The notes under the pieces are model-generated. The model had not been told where the DNA came from. It made no database searches and was given only the letters and a program-made list of their open reading frames with translations. The position numbers and the translations under genes were made by a program. This document shows, piece by piece, positions 24,525-33,431 of a DNA stretch of 64,000 bases (position 1 is the first letter of the stretch; each line of letters opens with the position of its first letter). The stretch covers positions 1-64,000 of the forward strand of contig CAJYWD010000018.1 in NCBI GenBank assembly GCA_913778505.1, written 5' to 3'. This stretch comes from an uncultured Chryseobacterium sp. Lineage in GTDB: Bacteria; Bacteroidota; Bacteroidia; Flavobacteriales; Weeksellaceae.

Positions 24525-25238
24525 TTATTTATGAACGTGGAGACCACATTCTTTTTTACTAGCATCTTCCCACCACCAGCGTCCGGCACGGAAATCTTCG
24601 CCCGGCTGAATGGCTCTGGTACACGGTGCGCAGCCGATGCTTACGAAGCCTTTGTCGTGTAAACTATTATAGGGAATTTGATGTTGTTGTATATAATTTT
24701 TGACTTCCCCGGTGGTCCAGTGCAAAAGCGGATGAAATTTGATAATCTGATTGGACTCATCCCATTCGAATTGGGAAAGATTTTCTCTAGCTGATGAATG
24801 TTCTGCTCTGAGACCTGTAATCCAGACCTTGTTGCCCTGCAATGCCCTTTTCAGAGGATGAACTTTACGGATGTCGCAACAAGTTTTCCTGTTTTCTACA
24901 GACCTGTAAAAAGAATCCGGACCATTTTCCTGAACGAATGGCTCCAGTTCTTCACCATCCGGATAATAAGCCTTGACACTGATGTTGTACTTAGACCTTG
25001 TAAGATTCCAGGTATTATAGGTCTCTTCGAAAAGCCTTCCGGTATCGAGGGTAAAAATTTTGATTGGTAAATCTTTCACCATTTCCGTTATCACCTGGTC
25101 TTCGAAGCTGAAACTGGTAGAGAAACAGACTTTGCCCGGAAAAAGAGAAACGAGTTTTTGGAGAATTTCTTCATTTGAAAAATTTTCCAAATTGCTATTG
25201 ATCAGATGAGCAAAACTGGATTGCGAGTCCTCATTCAT
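24525..25238 (-). CDS. cysH: Adenylyl-sulfate (APS/PAPS) reductase
   Basis: A 237-residue PP-loop reductase forming sulfite with thioredoxin. FSTSFSFEDQVI carries the PP-loop-type start. Cysteine pairs CC (120-121) and CxxC (203, 206) are the four ligands of the [4Fe-4S] cluster that marks APS reductases. The catalytic cysteine lies in the C-terminal ECGLH (231). With no APS kinase gene in the operon, APS is the likely substrate, though dual activity is possible. First gene of the operon, with a good promoter. Confidence 0.92.
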   Translation of the reverse strand: MNEDSQSSFAHLINSNLENFSNEEILQKLVSLFPGKVCFSTSFSFEDQVITEMVKDLPIKIFTLDTGRLFEETYNTWNLTRSKYNISVKAYYPDGEELEPFVQENGPDSFYRSVENRKTCCDIRKVHPLKRALQGNKVWITGLRAEHSSARENLSQFEWDESNQIIKFHPLLHWTTGEVKNYIQQHQIPYNSLHDKGFVSIGCAPCTRAIQPGEDFRAGRWWWEDASKKECGLHVHK

Positions 25239-25258
25239 ACTATTAAATTTCGAAGTTA

Positions 25259-25289
25259 CAAATGTAGCAATTCATATATATCTTACCAA
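25259..25289 (-). promoter_or_regulatory. Promoter of the cys operon
   Basis: On the minus strand TTTGG (TTG at 25289-25287), a 20-nt spacer and TACATTTG at 25266-25259 match the Bacteroidetes consensus. The cysH ATG lies 20 bp downstream. Confidence 0.78.
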
Positions 25290-25317
25290 ATTAGTATAAT
25301 TTAAAAACATTAAAAAT

Positions 25318-26349
25318 TCAATAGAATCTTTTAACATCAATTTCGGATTCGAGCTTAAGACCGTTCTCAATAAAATCAAACAAAACTTTAGAAAAATAAC
25401 TCCCATTGTAAACACCCCGAGCTCCAAGTCCATTCAAGATGTAGAGATTTGTATGTTCCTGATGTCGGCCTAAAATTGGACGTCTGTCTGCAACAGTAGC
25501 ACGAAATCCGATATTGACATCCTGGATTTCAAAATCGTTTATATAGATTTCCATAAGTCCAGTTTTTAATTCTTCCACAGAATTTTGGTTAATGTCTCCG
25601 GTCTGATCAAAACGGTCGTAGGTTCCGCCATAATAATATTCGTCCTTACCGACACCAAAGAGAAAATGCTTTTTTTTGATGATGTAAGAATCCGGACGCC
25701 CTGTCAACTTAACCTTGAGACAATGACCTTTATTAGGCTGGATAGGAACCCGGTCAAAAAACGGGTTTTTCCGGCTGGCAACACCTTCACAAAAAATAAG
25801 ATTTTTAAACGCGATATTCTTGTAAGAATTCTCTTCGTTATTAATTATCTGATGTTCAAATTTTTCTTTAATCAAGTAATTATTGTCTTCTAAATACTTG
25901 AACATATCAAGAAAAAAATTGGAAACATCAACTCTGCGGGATTGATTGACTTTTCCAGCTCCAAAAGGATTTTCAACCCATTCTAATGTTATAAAATCTG
26001 GACTAAGGTATGACTTCAAATCCTCTTTCTGAGCGTTTTTTGTCCATTGTACTTTCTCGGAATCATTATGAAAAATCCGAACGACATTCTCATTAATCAA
26101 ATAATTCTTCGAAGTGTATAATTCTATTTCCTTGAATATGATATCCAGGTAATCGGTTTGTTCGCGAGACTTCCAGAACGTATTGAATCGTTTAAGAATA
26201 ACAGGATTACAAACACCGGCAGAGATCTGGGAAGCAGAAATACTGCCGTCATAAAATATTTTGAAGGATTTCTTCTCTTTAATCAGCTGATGCGCAAAGA
26301 AGATTCCTGCGTATCCTGCACCTACAATGATGTAATCAACCTGTTCCAT
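25318..26349 (-). CDS. FAD-dependent oxidoreductase (DAO-like), downstream of gldN
   Basis: A 343-residue flavoprotein starting MEQVDYIIVGAGYAGIFFAH, with the FAD-binding GxGxxG at residues 9-14. The C-terminal YGGTYDRFDQ, RATVADRRPILG and LNGLGARGVYNG fit the D-amino-acid-oxidase/ThiO fold. A longer frame from 26418 would read through the terminator hairpin, so 26349 is chosen. The gene commonly follows gldN in flavobacteria, but I know of no proven role in secretion. The substrate is unknown. Confidence 0.82.
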   Translation of the reverse strand: MEQVDYIIVGAGYAGIFFAHQLIKEKKSFKIFYDGSISASQISAGVCNPVILKRFNTFWKSREQTDYLDIIFKEIELYTSKNYLINENVVRIFHNDSEKVQWTKNAQKEDLKSYLSPDFITLEWVENPFGAGKVNQSRRVDVSNFFLDMFKYLEDNNYLIKEKFEHQIINNEENSYKNIAFKNLIFCEGVASRKNPFFDRVPIQPNKGHCLKVKLTGRPDSYIIKKKHFLFGVGKDEYYYGGTYDRFDQTGDINQNSVEELKTGLMEIYINDFEIQDVNIGFRATVADRRPILGRHQEHTNLYILNGLGARGVYNGSYFSKVLFDFIENGLKLESEIDVKRFY

Positions 26350-26354
26350 AACAT

Positions 26355-26386
26355 AAAAACCTGAGTAAAGATACTCAGGTTTTTTT
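26355..26386 (-). terminator. Terminator-like hairpin after gldN, abutting the next start codon
   Basis: AACCTGAGTA pairs perfectly with TACTCAGGTT around a 4-nt loop (AAGA on the plus strand); T-runs flank both sides, so it can work in both directions. On the minus strand the T5 tract ends about 6 nt before the oxidoreductase ATG. Confidence 0.85.
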
Positions 26387-26405
26387 ATTCGGACTATGAG
26401 AAATA

Positions 26406-27638
26406 TTAGTAATTCCACATATCATTTTCCATTTGAAGAATCTGTGCTTTGATTCTGTCACTTTCTTCCAACTGCCCTTCCGCGTCATTTGGGATGTATT
26501 CATCAATGACGCCGCTTCCAGCTCTTCCCAGTCCATTATCGGACTTGTAGATAATGGAAGAAAATCTTCTCTGATTCAGCACATCATCAAACGTAATGTC
26601 TGAGGTTGTATTTTTGGAGTTGAAGATAAAATTACTTGACAGCACTTGTCTTGCATCCGGGTAATAGATCCAGAACAAATCTATCAGATCTTCTGCGCCA
26701 CCCATCGTTGTATTATCTACCGGCTGACCAGCTTCCGCTAAAGCTTGCGCCTGCGAAGCTCTCAGTTTTGCGGCGTTAGGATCTTCACCCATCGCAGCTA
26801 TTCCGAGCAATCTGTATCTTAGCTGAGCATCTCTCTTGTCCACATACCACATTCCCATAATCTTAAGAGCCTTAACTTTCTCAGTTCCGGTCACGATTTT
26901 ATCTACGTTCGCAGAAATATCGTTTCTGTTGATCTTGTACCAGCTGCCATCCAATTTGACAAGAACGGTTCCGGGAGGAATATTGACAGGCTTTGATGCC
27001 GCTTTAGTTGTTTTCTTCTTTTTACCTTTTTTAGTCGTAGTAGTTTCAGCAGGTGCTTCTTGAGTAGCCGTTGCAGCAGAACCATCGTTTACTAAAAGAA
27101 TGTCTTCCAGACGCGTTCCGTAAAAAGCCTTCAGCGAACTGATATCGGCATCGGTAGAATTCAAGATGGAGCTGAAATACTTTTGAAGACTATTGGCTGT
27201 GGCATCTTCGATCTTATTTTCATTCAACGTCTGAGAAAAATAATCTGCTACCTGTACAGCAGACGTAGCCGTAACGATCTGCTCCGGTGTCAATCTCGAC
27301 GTAAAATCATCTCCAGCGTATACTTCTTTAATCTTACCGTTGTTTACAGCATCCAGAAGAACCTGATACAATGATTTATTCTGCGCTACCAGACCGTCAT
27401 TATTATGGTAAAAAGGCTGATTGATCTTATCATTCATATCAATAATTTCCCATACAACCATACTTCTCAAGATATCTTTATCTTCGATAAAGCCATACTT
27501 AAGAGGAGAAGCAATACTATCCTTCTTGATCTCGCGCTCCTCACGGAAAGTCTGCGGAGAACTGGCATTAAGAATGCTGTTTTGAGCAAATGCCATTGTT
27601 GTGGAAAGACACATTAAACTATATACAATCTTTTTCAT
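26406..27638 (-). CDS. gldN: Type IX secretion/gliding protein GldN
   Basis: A 410-residue periplasmic T9SS component (PorN homologue) that with GldK forms the outer-membrane-associated ring. A signal peptide (1-19, ending AFAQ) is followed by the GldN domain with conserved VVWEIIDMNDKINQPFYH and DLFWIYYPDARQVL. A low-complexity Lys/Thr/Ala insert (TKKGKKKKTTKAA, about residues 200-212) interrupts the domain, as in other members. Last gene of gldKLMN, 49 bp after gldM. Confidence 0.95.
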   Translation of the reverse strand: MKKIVYSLMCLSTTMAFAQNSILNASSPQTFREEREIKKDSIASPLKYGFIEDKDILRSMVVWEIIDMNDKINQPFYHNNDGLVAQNKSLYQVLLDAVNNGKIKEVYAGDDFTSRLTPEQIVTATSAVQVADYFSQTLNENKIEDATANSLQKYFSSILNSTDADISSLKAFYGTRLEDILLVNDGSAATATQEAPAETTTTKKGKKKKTTKAASKPVNIPPGTVLVKLDGSWYKINRNDISANVDKIVTGTEKVKALKIMGMWYVDKRDAQLRYRLLGIAAMGEDPNAAKLRASQAQALAEAGQPVDNTTMGGAEDLIDLFWIYYPDARQVLSSNFIFNSKNTTSDITFDDVLNQRRFSSIIYKSDNGLGRAGSGVIDEYIPNDAEGQLEESDRIKAQILQMENDMWNY

Positions 27639-27687
27639 AAATAAATATTGAATAATATAAAATCAATCAACTTTGAATTTTTAATTT

Positions 27688-29256
27688 TTATAAAACGTTG
27701 ATAATTACGTTTCCAATGTTCGGAAGCACGACGCCGTTCAAGCCGTTAGCTTTAGCCTGAATATCAAATATTGTAACAATATCGCCGCTTCTCAATCCTT
27801 TCGTGAGGGATTCTGCCTGTCCTAATGAACTTCCATTGATAGACATTGCAGGTTTACCCGCTACTTTCACTTTGAAACTTACCACATCGAAACTTACTGG
27901 GAAGTCGAAATCCGGTAGAGTCGCAGCAAGTGTCTGCTTAGAGATAGATGCAGCCGGCATAGATGTGTAGCTAGCGCCTCTGATCTGACCTTTAGGCGGA
28001 GGGATATTCTTGATCCTGAAATCAAAACCTTGAGAAATAACTTTCCCACTAGGTGCTTTACCAGAGATGGTTAGTTTCACAGTATTACCAGAGCCTGGTG
28101 TTACCATCCATTTACCTCTTCCTCCACTTACCGATGCACCAGGTGCAGATAAAGTAGTTGCAGCAAGATCAGCACCCAAGATTGCTCCTGATACTGGGTT
28201 TTGAAGGCCTCTGTAAAGTACCATCATTTTGTCCGCTTGCAAAATCGCACCGTTCTGTTCCTTTAATGCCTCGGCACCAGATACTACATTTAACGTATGT
28301 GCGTACGGCAATGTGTGAACTTTACCGTTTTTATCTGTAAAAGAAATATTTCCTTTGAATTCCTGAGTACCTACTGATCCGGTAGCCGGAGTGATGATTC
28401 CTTGACCATTAACCACTCTCGCACCAGAGATACTAAGACCGGGAACAGAGCTGGCAAAAGTACCTATTGCGATCTTGATCTCAGCAGGCTCGCCTTTCAG
28501 TACTGAACTTGGACCTGAAACTAATGCTTCATAAGCATCAAACTTAATATCGGCATCTACTTTCTCCTGAAGCATAGAAGTTAGTGCATCAGACTGCAGG
28601 TTTCTGGCTTCTGACTGAATCACTTCTAGATTGGATAAGGCTGCAATTAATGGCTGATTGTAAAACTTGTACTGGAACCAGCCTTTTTTACTACGCTTGT
28701 CATCTTTTGCAAACTCTGCTACCAAATGTTTTTGAGCTCTGTCTGCAACAGCTTTCAATTGCTGACTGTTTCCAAAACTAGTTACGATATAATTTCTCAA
28801 ATCGTCAATTTTGTTCTTCAATTCAACAGACTTTTCTGAGATATTCTTTTCATCGCCATCTTTGAAGAAAAGATTAGTCGCTGGCTCGGTGTTATTCAAT
28901 GACGCAAAACTTTCTTCGATCTCTGCATCCGGTTTGTACTCCGCTGCAGTTCCCATGGTATTTTTAAGTCCATCGATATAGCTTACTAAATCATTGGTCT
29001 TAGCTTTTAAAGTTTTGTATTGATCCAAAAGTGGCTGATAATTTTCCGGAGAGGTCGCAGCTTTTGCTACCAACGTTTTCTCGAAAATATCATCATTCTT
29101 TTTCTCAACAATGATTCTGGTGTCCGTAAGGGACTGATTGGTATCCTTATAGGATCTGATGATCTCCTGGTCGATCTGCATCGCAAGCATTGCGATGAAA
29201 ACCAGATACATCAGGTTAATCATCTTCTGACGTGGTGTCTGTTTACCTCCTGCCAT
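27688..29256 (-). CDS. gldM: Type IX secretion/gliding motor protein GldM
   Basis: A 522-residue PorM homologue. A short cytoplasmic N-terminus (MAGGKQTPRQKMINLMYLVF) leads to one membrane segment (about 13-27) that packs with GldL to form the proton-driven motor. The rest is a long periplasmic region: a helical bundle (about 40-220) then beta domains (SGPSSVLKGEPAEIKIAIG, IRGASYTSMPAA) that contact the GldK/GldN ring. The length is standard. Confidence 0.96.
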   Translation of the reverse strand: MAGGKQTPRQKMINLMYLVFIAMLAMQIDQEIIRSYKDTNQSLTDTRIIVEKKNDDIFEKTLVAKAATSPENYQPLLDQYKTLKAKTNDLVSYIDGLKNTMGTAAEYKPDAEIEESFASLNNTEPATNLFFKDGDEKNISEKSVELKNKIDDLRNYIVTSFGNSQQLKAVADRAQKHLVAEFAKDDKRSKKGWFQYKFYNQPLIAALSNLEVIQSEARNLQSDALTSMLQEKVDADIKFDAYEALVSGPSSVLKGEPAEIKIAIGTFASSVPGLSISGARVVNGQGIITPATGSVGTQEFKGNISFTDKNGKVHTLPYAHTLNVVSGAEALKEQNGAILQADKMMVLYRGLQNPVSGAILGADLAATTLSAPGASVSGGRGKWMVTPGSGNTVKLTISGKAPSGKVISQGFDFRIKNIPPPKGQIRGASYTSMPAASISKQTLAATLPDFDFPVSFDVVSFKVKVAGKPAMSINGSSLGQAESLTKGLRSGDIVTIFDIQAKANGLNGVVLPNIGNVIINVL

Positions 29257-29302
29257 TTTAATAAAATAATTTTAAATTAAACAATAATTAAAATGATAGT
29301 GA

Positions 29303-29980
29303 TTAAGACTTCATTGCACTTAGCATGCCACCATAAACTCTGTTCAGATTATTAAGATTAGCGGTTAGACCTTGCAATTCTTCATTGAATTTTTCGGATT
29401 GCTGTGCAGATTTCTGGATATCCTCCACATATTTTTTACTGAATTCAGATTGCTTCTGTCCGTGCTCCAATTGCAATGCATAAAGTGCGTTCATACTTTC
29501 TAAATGAGAAGCTGCAAGATTCAGTTGCTCATTATATTTATGTGTAGAAGCAGAAACATCTACAGTTTGGTTAATTTGATCTACAGAAGAAGAGAACTTG
29601 TCGATACCACCTCGTAATCTTTCGAATAAGCTTACGTCAAGCTTGGCATCTGCAAGCATTTTGTCAAGTTTATCAGAAAGTGATAATTCTAATTCCTTGT
29701 TCTCTACTTTAGCGACAACTTTTCTTGGCTGTCTTTCAGCAGTTTCGTCCAGTAATTCAGGATAAACATTTTCCCAAGCGTAGTTTTCTTCAGATTTCGG
29801 TGGATCGAATGCGAAGAATAAGAAAATGAGTGCTTCTGTAATCAAACCTGTAGCAAGCGCAACGTTACCAGTAATAGGACCGACATGCCAGTGAGTCATT
29901 TTGAAAAGTGCTCCCAAGATAACGATAGCTGCACCGAACGAATAGATAAAATTCGTGATTGAATCTTTAGTTTTAAACAT
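29303..29980 (-). CDS. gldL: Type IX secretion/gliding motor protein GldL
   Basis: A 225-residue inner-membrane protein. Two membrane segments (about 9-26 and 33-55) include the TNFIYSFGAAIVILGALFKM and conserved THWHVG loop; a glutamate in the second segment (TGLITEALIFLFF) is the presumed proton-carrying residue. The cytoplasmic C-terminus (about 75-225) is coiled coil. With GldM it forms the T9SS/gliding motor. Confidence 0.96.
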   Translation of the reverse strand: MFKTKDSITNFIYSFGAAIVILGALFKMTHWHVGPITGNVALATGLITEALIFLFFAFDPPKSEENYAWENVYPELLDETAERQPRKVVAKVENKELELSLSDKLDKMLADAKLDVSLFERLRGGIDKFSSSVDQINQTVDVSASTHKYNEQLNLAASHLESMNALYALQLEHGQKQSEFSKKYVEDIQKSAQQSEKFNEELQGLTANLNNLNRVYGGMLSAMKS

Positions 29981-30027
29981 TGTTAAAAAAAGTTTTTAGT
30001 TAGTAATAGTTAGTTAATTGTTATTTT

Positions 30028-31455
30028 TTATCTCGTTTGTCTTTTTTGTAAACGGCCTGCTCCCGAAGGAATGTCCTGAATAGTTCTGAATCCGATGTAA
30101 CTTCTGGCAGAATCTTTTCGCTCCCAATCTCTGTAACCCGTCATCAAAAGATATCCTACGTCTTTCCAAGATCCACCTCTAACAGTTTTTCTCACATCAC
30201 TTCTGTTAGCACTTGTAGAAAGACTTGGGTTAAGTGAAGAAGAAAATTCAGAAGATGAATTATTATAAGGTGATTCTGTCCATTCTGAAACGTTACCCGC
30301 CATATCATAGAGTCCATATCCGTTCTTAGCAAACTTCTTGACCGGTGCGGTATAAGTATAGTTTCCTGTTTTTTCGTCTTCTATATAATTACCACGTTTC
30401 GGTTTGAAGTTAGCCAGATAGCAACCTCTGTCATCCTGCAGGTACGGACCGCCCCAAGGATAGGTAGCATTCTGGATACCGCCTTTGGCTGCATATTCCC
30501 ATTCTGCCTCGGTTGGAAGACGGAAACGCATTGGCTTTTGCTTTTTCTTTTTCAGACTGCTGTTATAGTCAGACTTTATTTTGGTTCTGAAATCGCAGAA
30601 CGCTCTGGCCTGATCCCATGTTACCCCAACCACCGGATATTCCTTGTACGCTGTATGCCAGAAATACTGTCCAAATAACGGCTCGTTATAAGCATATTTG
30701 AAATCCTTCACCCAAACAGTCGTATCCGGATAAACTGCAATGCTCTCTTTTTTAAGATACTGAGCACCTCTATCCTTGTCCTGAACTGCAGATGAGACAT
30801 CTTCCCACTGGTAAGAATATTTAATCTTGGACCAATCGATGATTCTTTCGTTATTGATTCTTTTTTCAGCCGGCAAATACATAGATTCCAAGACTTCTGC
30901 ATATTTTTCATCCGGATAAGCTGAAGTATTCCATTGGATCGGAACTTTCCAATCTAATTTCTTTGACTCATCATATCCGTCTCTGCCGCCTTGAGATTCC
31001 AAAAACTGCTGATAAGGCGTGGCCTCCTCCCCTGTCTTCTTAGAAGCGTACGCATAATCACCGATCGAGCCTCCGTTGCCACCCTCGTCGCCACCGCCTT
31101 CACCGGCAGCCTCGGCTAGAAGGCCTCTTGCGATAGAATCCCTTACAGCATTGATGAACTCACGGTATTCAGCATTGGTAATCTCAGTTTCATCCATAAA
31201 AAAGGCTGATACGGTAACTGTTTTAGGCATGGCCTTCTCCGGCGTGTTCGAAAAGTCCTGATCTGCCATCCCCATTACAAAAGATCCGCCTGGAATGGCT
31301 ACCATTCCGAAAGGTCTCTCAGCTATAAAAGATTTTGACGATCCTCTTGGTACAAGCTCACCCTTGATTCCCGGCTTTCCGGAACGTCCCTTGTTACCTT
31401 TGGAACAAGAAATCACTACCGACGCGGCTAAAAATATTAATAGTATCCTTTTCAT
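30028..31455 (-). CDS. gldK: Type IX secretion/gliding lipoprotein GldK
   Basis: A 475-residue outer-membrane lipoprotein (PorK homologue). The lipobox VVISC puts the acylated Cys at 17. A formylglycine-generating-enzyme (SUMF1) fold follows: MVAIPGGSFVMGM, FFMDETEITNAEYREF, RLPTEAEWEYAAKGG and GNVSEWTES. The fold is structural here. A Gly-rich insert (GEGGGDEGGNGGS, about 120-132) lies in a loop. First gene of the gldKLMN operon; about 107 bp of AT-rich DNA separate it from glmS. Confidence 0.95.
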   Translation of the reverse strand: MKRILLIFLAASVVISCSKGNKGRSGKPGIKGELVPRGSSKSFIAERPFGMVAIPGGSFVMGMADQDFSNTPEKAMPKTVTVSAFFMDETEITNAEYREFINAVRDSIARGLLAEAAGEGGGDEGGNGGSIGDYAYASKKTGEEATPYQQFLESQGGRDGYDESKKLDWKVPIQWNTSAYPDEKYAEVLESMYLPAEKRINNERIIDWSKIKYSYQWEDVSSAVQDKDRGAQYLKKESIAVYPDTTVWVKDFKYAYNEPLFGQYFWHTAYKEYPVVGVTWDQARAFCDFRTKIKSDYNSSLKKKKQKPMRFRLPTEAEWEYAAKGGIQNATYPWGGPYLQDDRGCYLANFKPKRGNYIEDEKTGNYTYTAPVKKFAKNGYGLYDMAGNVSEWTESPYNNSSSEFSSSLNPSLSTSANRSDVRKTVRGGSWKDVGYLLMTGYRDWERKDSARSYIGFRTIQDIPSGAGRLQKRQTR

Positions 31456-31562
31456 CCTATTTTAAAGAAATTAAGCGGTAAATATATAATTTTTTTTATG
31501 AATAATTATCAATTTTTATTGAAAACGTAATTTGTTAAAGAATATTTCACAAAACGGAAAAA

Positions 31563-33416
31563 TTATTCAACAGTTACTGATTTTGCCAGGTTTCTAGGCT
31601 GGTCTACGTTAGCGCCGCGTTCCACAGCAATATAATAAGAAAGCAGTTGAAGCGGAATCGAAGCTAATATGGGCGAGAAGCATTCTGATGTTTCAGGAAT
31701 CTCAATAATATAATCTGCCATAGCAGAAACCTGAGTGTCTCCCTTATTCACCACAGCTATTACTTTTCCTTTTCTGGCTTTGATTTCCTGTACGTTGCTC
31801 ACAATCTTATCGTAGTGACCGATCTTCGGAGCGATGATAACAATTGGCATATTCTCATCAATTAACGCGATTGGACCATGTTTCATTTCTGCTGCTGGAT
31901 AACCTTCTGCATGGATATAGGAGATCTCCTTCAATTTCAACGCACCTTCCAAAGCTGCCGGGAAATTGTATCCTCTTCCTAAATACAGGAAGTTGCTGGC
32001 ATCTGCGAATTTCTTTGCAATTACCTTTACCGTTTCATCCACTGACTGAAGCACATCTTCCACTTTTTTAGGAATAGCGTCCAGTTCTGTGATCAGTCTC
32101 ATAAAGTCTGCCTTCCCAAGGTTTCCATTGTGGTTACCTAATTTAATTGCGATTAAAGACAAGATCGTTAATTGTGCTGTAAATGCTTTGGTGGATGCCA
32201 CACCAATTTCCGGACCAGCATGCGTATAAGAACCCGCATCTGTATATCTTGAGATGGAAGAATCCACCACATTACAAATACCATAAACAAAAGCACCCTT
32301 TTCTTTAGCTAATTTAATAGCAGCCATCGTGTCCGCAGTCTCACCAGACTGAGAGATTGCGATTACCACATCTTTTGACGTAATGATTGGATTTCTGTAA
32401 CGGAATTCCGAAGCGTACTCTACTTCTACAGGAACTCTTGCAAATTCTTCGATGAGATATTCACCAATCAAACCGGCATGCCATGAAGTTCCGCAAGCAA
32501 TGATGATAATACGCTCGGCGTTAGTAAGTCTCTCCAGGTGATCCCAGATTCCCGCCATTTTAATGATACCTTCATCCACAAGCAGACGACCTCTCATCGT
32601 ATCTAAAATAGACTTAGGCTGTTCAAAAATTTCTTTCAGCATGAAATGATCGTAACCACCTTTTTCAATCTGCTCCAGGTTAAGGCGAAGCTCCTGAATT
32701 GCAGGCTCTACTCTAGCATTTTCTGTAATTGTTCTGATGTCTACGCCAGATTCTAGAGAAATTATAGCCATGTGACCTTCTTCCAGATACACCGCTTCTT
32801 TTGTAAATTCTACAAAAGGCGAAGCATCAGATGCTACAAAGTACTCATCATCACCGATTCCAATCGCTAATGGTGAACCCAATCTGGCCACAACCAACTG
32901 ACCCGGAAAGTCTTCGTGCATTACCGAAATGGCATAAGCACCGTACACTTCATTCAAAGCAAAACGGACTGCTTCAGGAAAGTCCAAGGTCGCGTCTTTG
33001 TCCATAAAATACTGGATCAGATTGACCAAAACCTCTGTATCGGTCTCTGACTTGAATGAATAATCTTTATTGATCAACATTGTTTTAATGGTATCATAAT
33101 TTTCAATAATCCCATTATGAACAATAGCAATTTTCCCGTTATTAGAAAGGTGCGGATGCGAATTGTTGTCACTAGGTACACCATGTGTGGCCCATCTTGT
33201 ATGACCCATCCCTAGCTTAGAAGTCTCTTTCAGATCTTTAGAAATCGCTACCAGGTCATCGACTTTTCCTTTGGTTTTTTTGAATTCAAGCTCTCCGTCT
33301 GATAATTCCAAAATCACTCCTGCACTATCATAACCACGATATTCCAGACGACGAAGCCCGTTGATGACCACGTCATAAGCATCTCTAAAACCAGTATATC
33401 CAACAATTCCGCACAT
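31563..33416 (-). CDS. glmS: Glutamine--fructose-6-phosphate aminotransferase (isomerizing)
   Basis: A 617-residue enzyme making glucosamine-6-phosphate for peptidoglycan and LPS. The N-terminal class II amidotransferase starts MCGIVGYTG with nucleophile Cys2 (after Met removal), with GHTRWATHG near residue 74. Two SIS domains follow (IIIACGTSWHAGLIG, AISQSGETADT; then LGRGYNFPAALEGALKLKE). The C-terminus DQPRNLAKSVTVE is canonical. No glmS ribozyme is seen upstream; the 15-bp gap to the DUF4270 gene implies operon expression. Confidence 0.96.
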   Translation of the reverse strand: MCGIVGYTGFRDAYDVVINGLRRLEYRGYDSAGVILELSDGELEFKKTKGKVDDLVAISKDLKETSKLGMGHTRWATHGVPSDNNSHPHLSNNGKIAIVHNGIIENYDTIKTMLINKDYSFKSETDTEVLVNLIQYFMDKDATLDFPEAVRFALNEVYGAYAISVMHEDFPGQLVVARLGSPLAIGIGDDEYFVASDASPFVEFTKEAVYLEEGHMAIISLESGVDIRTITENARVEPAIQELRLNLEQIEKGGYDHFMLKEIFEQPKSILDTMRGRLLVDEGIIKMAGIWDHLERLTNAERIIIIACGTSWHAGLIGEYLIEEFARVPVEVEYASEFRYRNPIITSKDVVIAISQSGETADTMAAIKLAKEKGAFVYGICNVVDSSISRYTDAGSYTHAGPEIGVASTKAFTAQLTILSLIAIKLGNHNGNLGKADFMRLITELDAIPKKVEDVLQSVDETVKVIAKKFADASNFLYLGRGYNFPAALEGALKLKEISYIHAEGYPAAEMKHGPIALIDENMPIVIIAPKIGHYDKIVSNVQEIKARKGKVIAVVNKGDTQVSAMADYIIEIPETSECFSPILASIPLQLLSYYIAVERGANVDQPRNLAKSVTVE

Positions 33417-33431
33417 AGTTATTCTTTTTGT

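Noticed and set aside
24392-24589. 65-codon frame between cysH and cysD
   Set aside because: It overlaps the end of cysH and lies in a degenerate intergenic repeat; no family resemblance.
33417-33431. glmS ribozyme
   Set aside because: Only 15 bp separate the DUF4270 stop and the glmS start, too little for the ribozyme.
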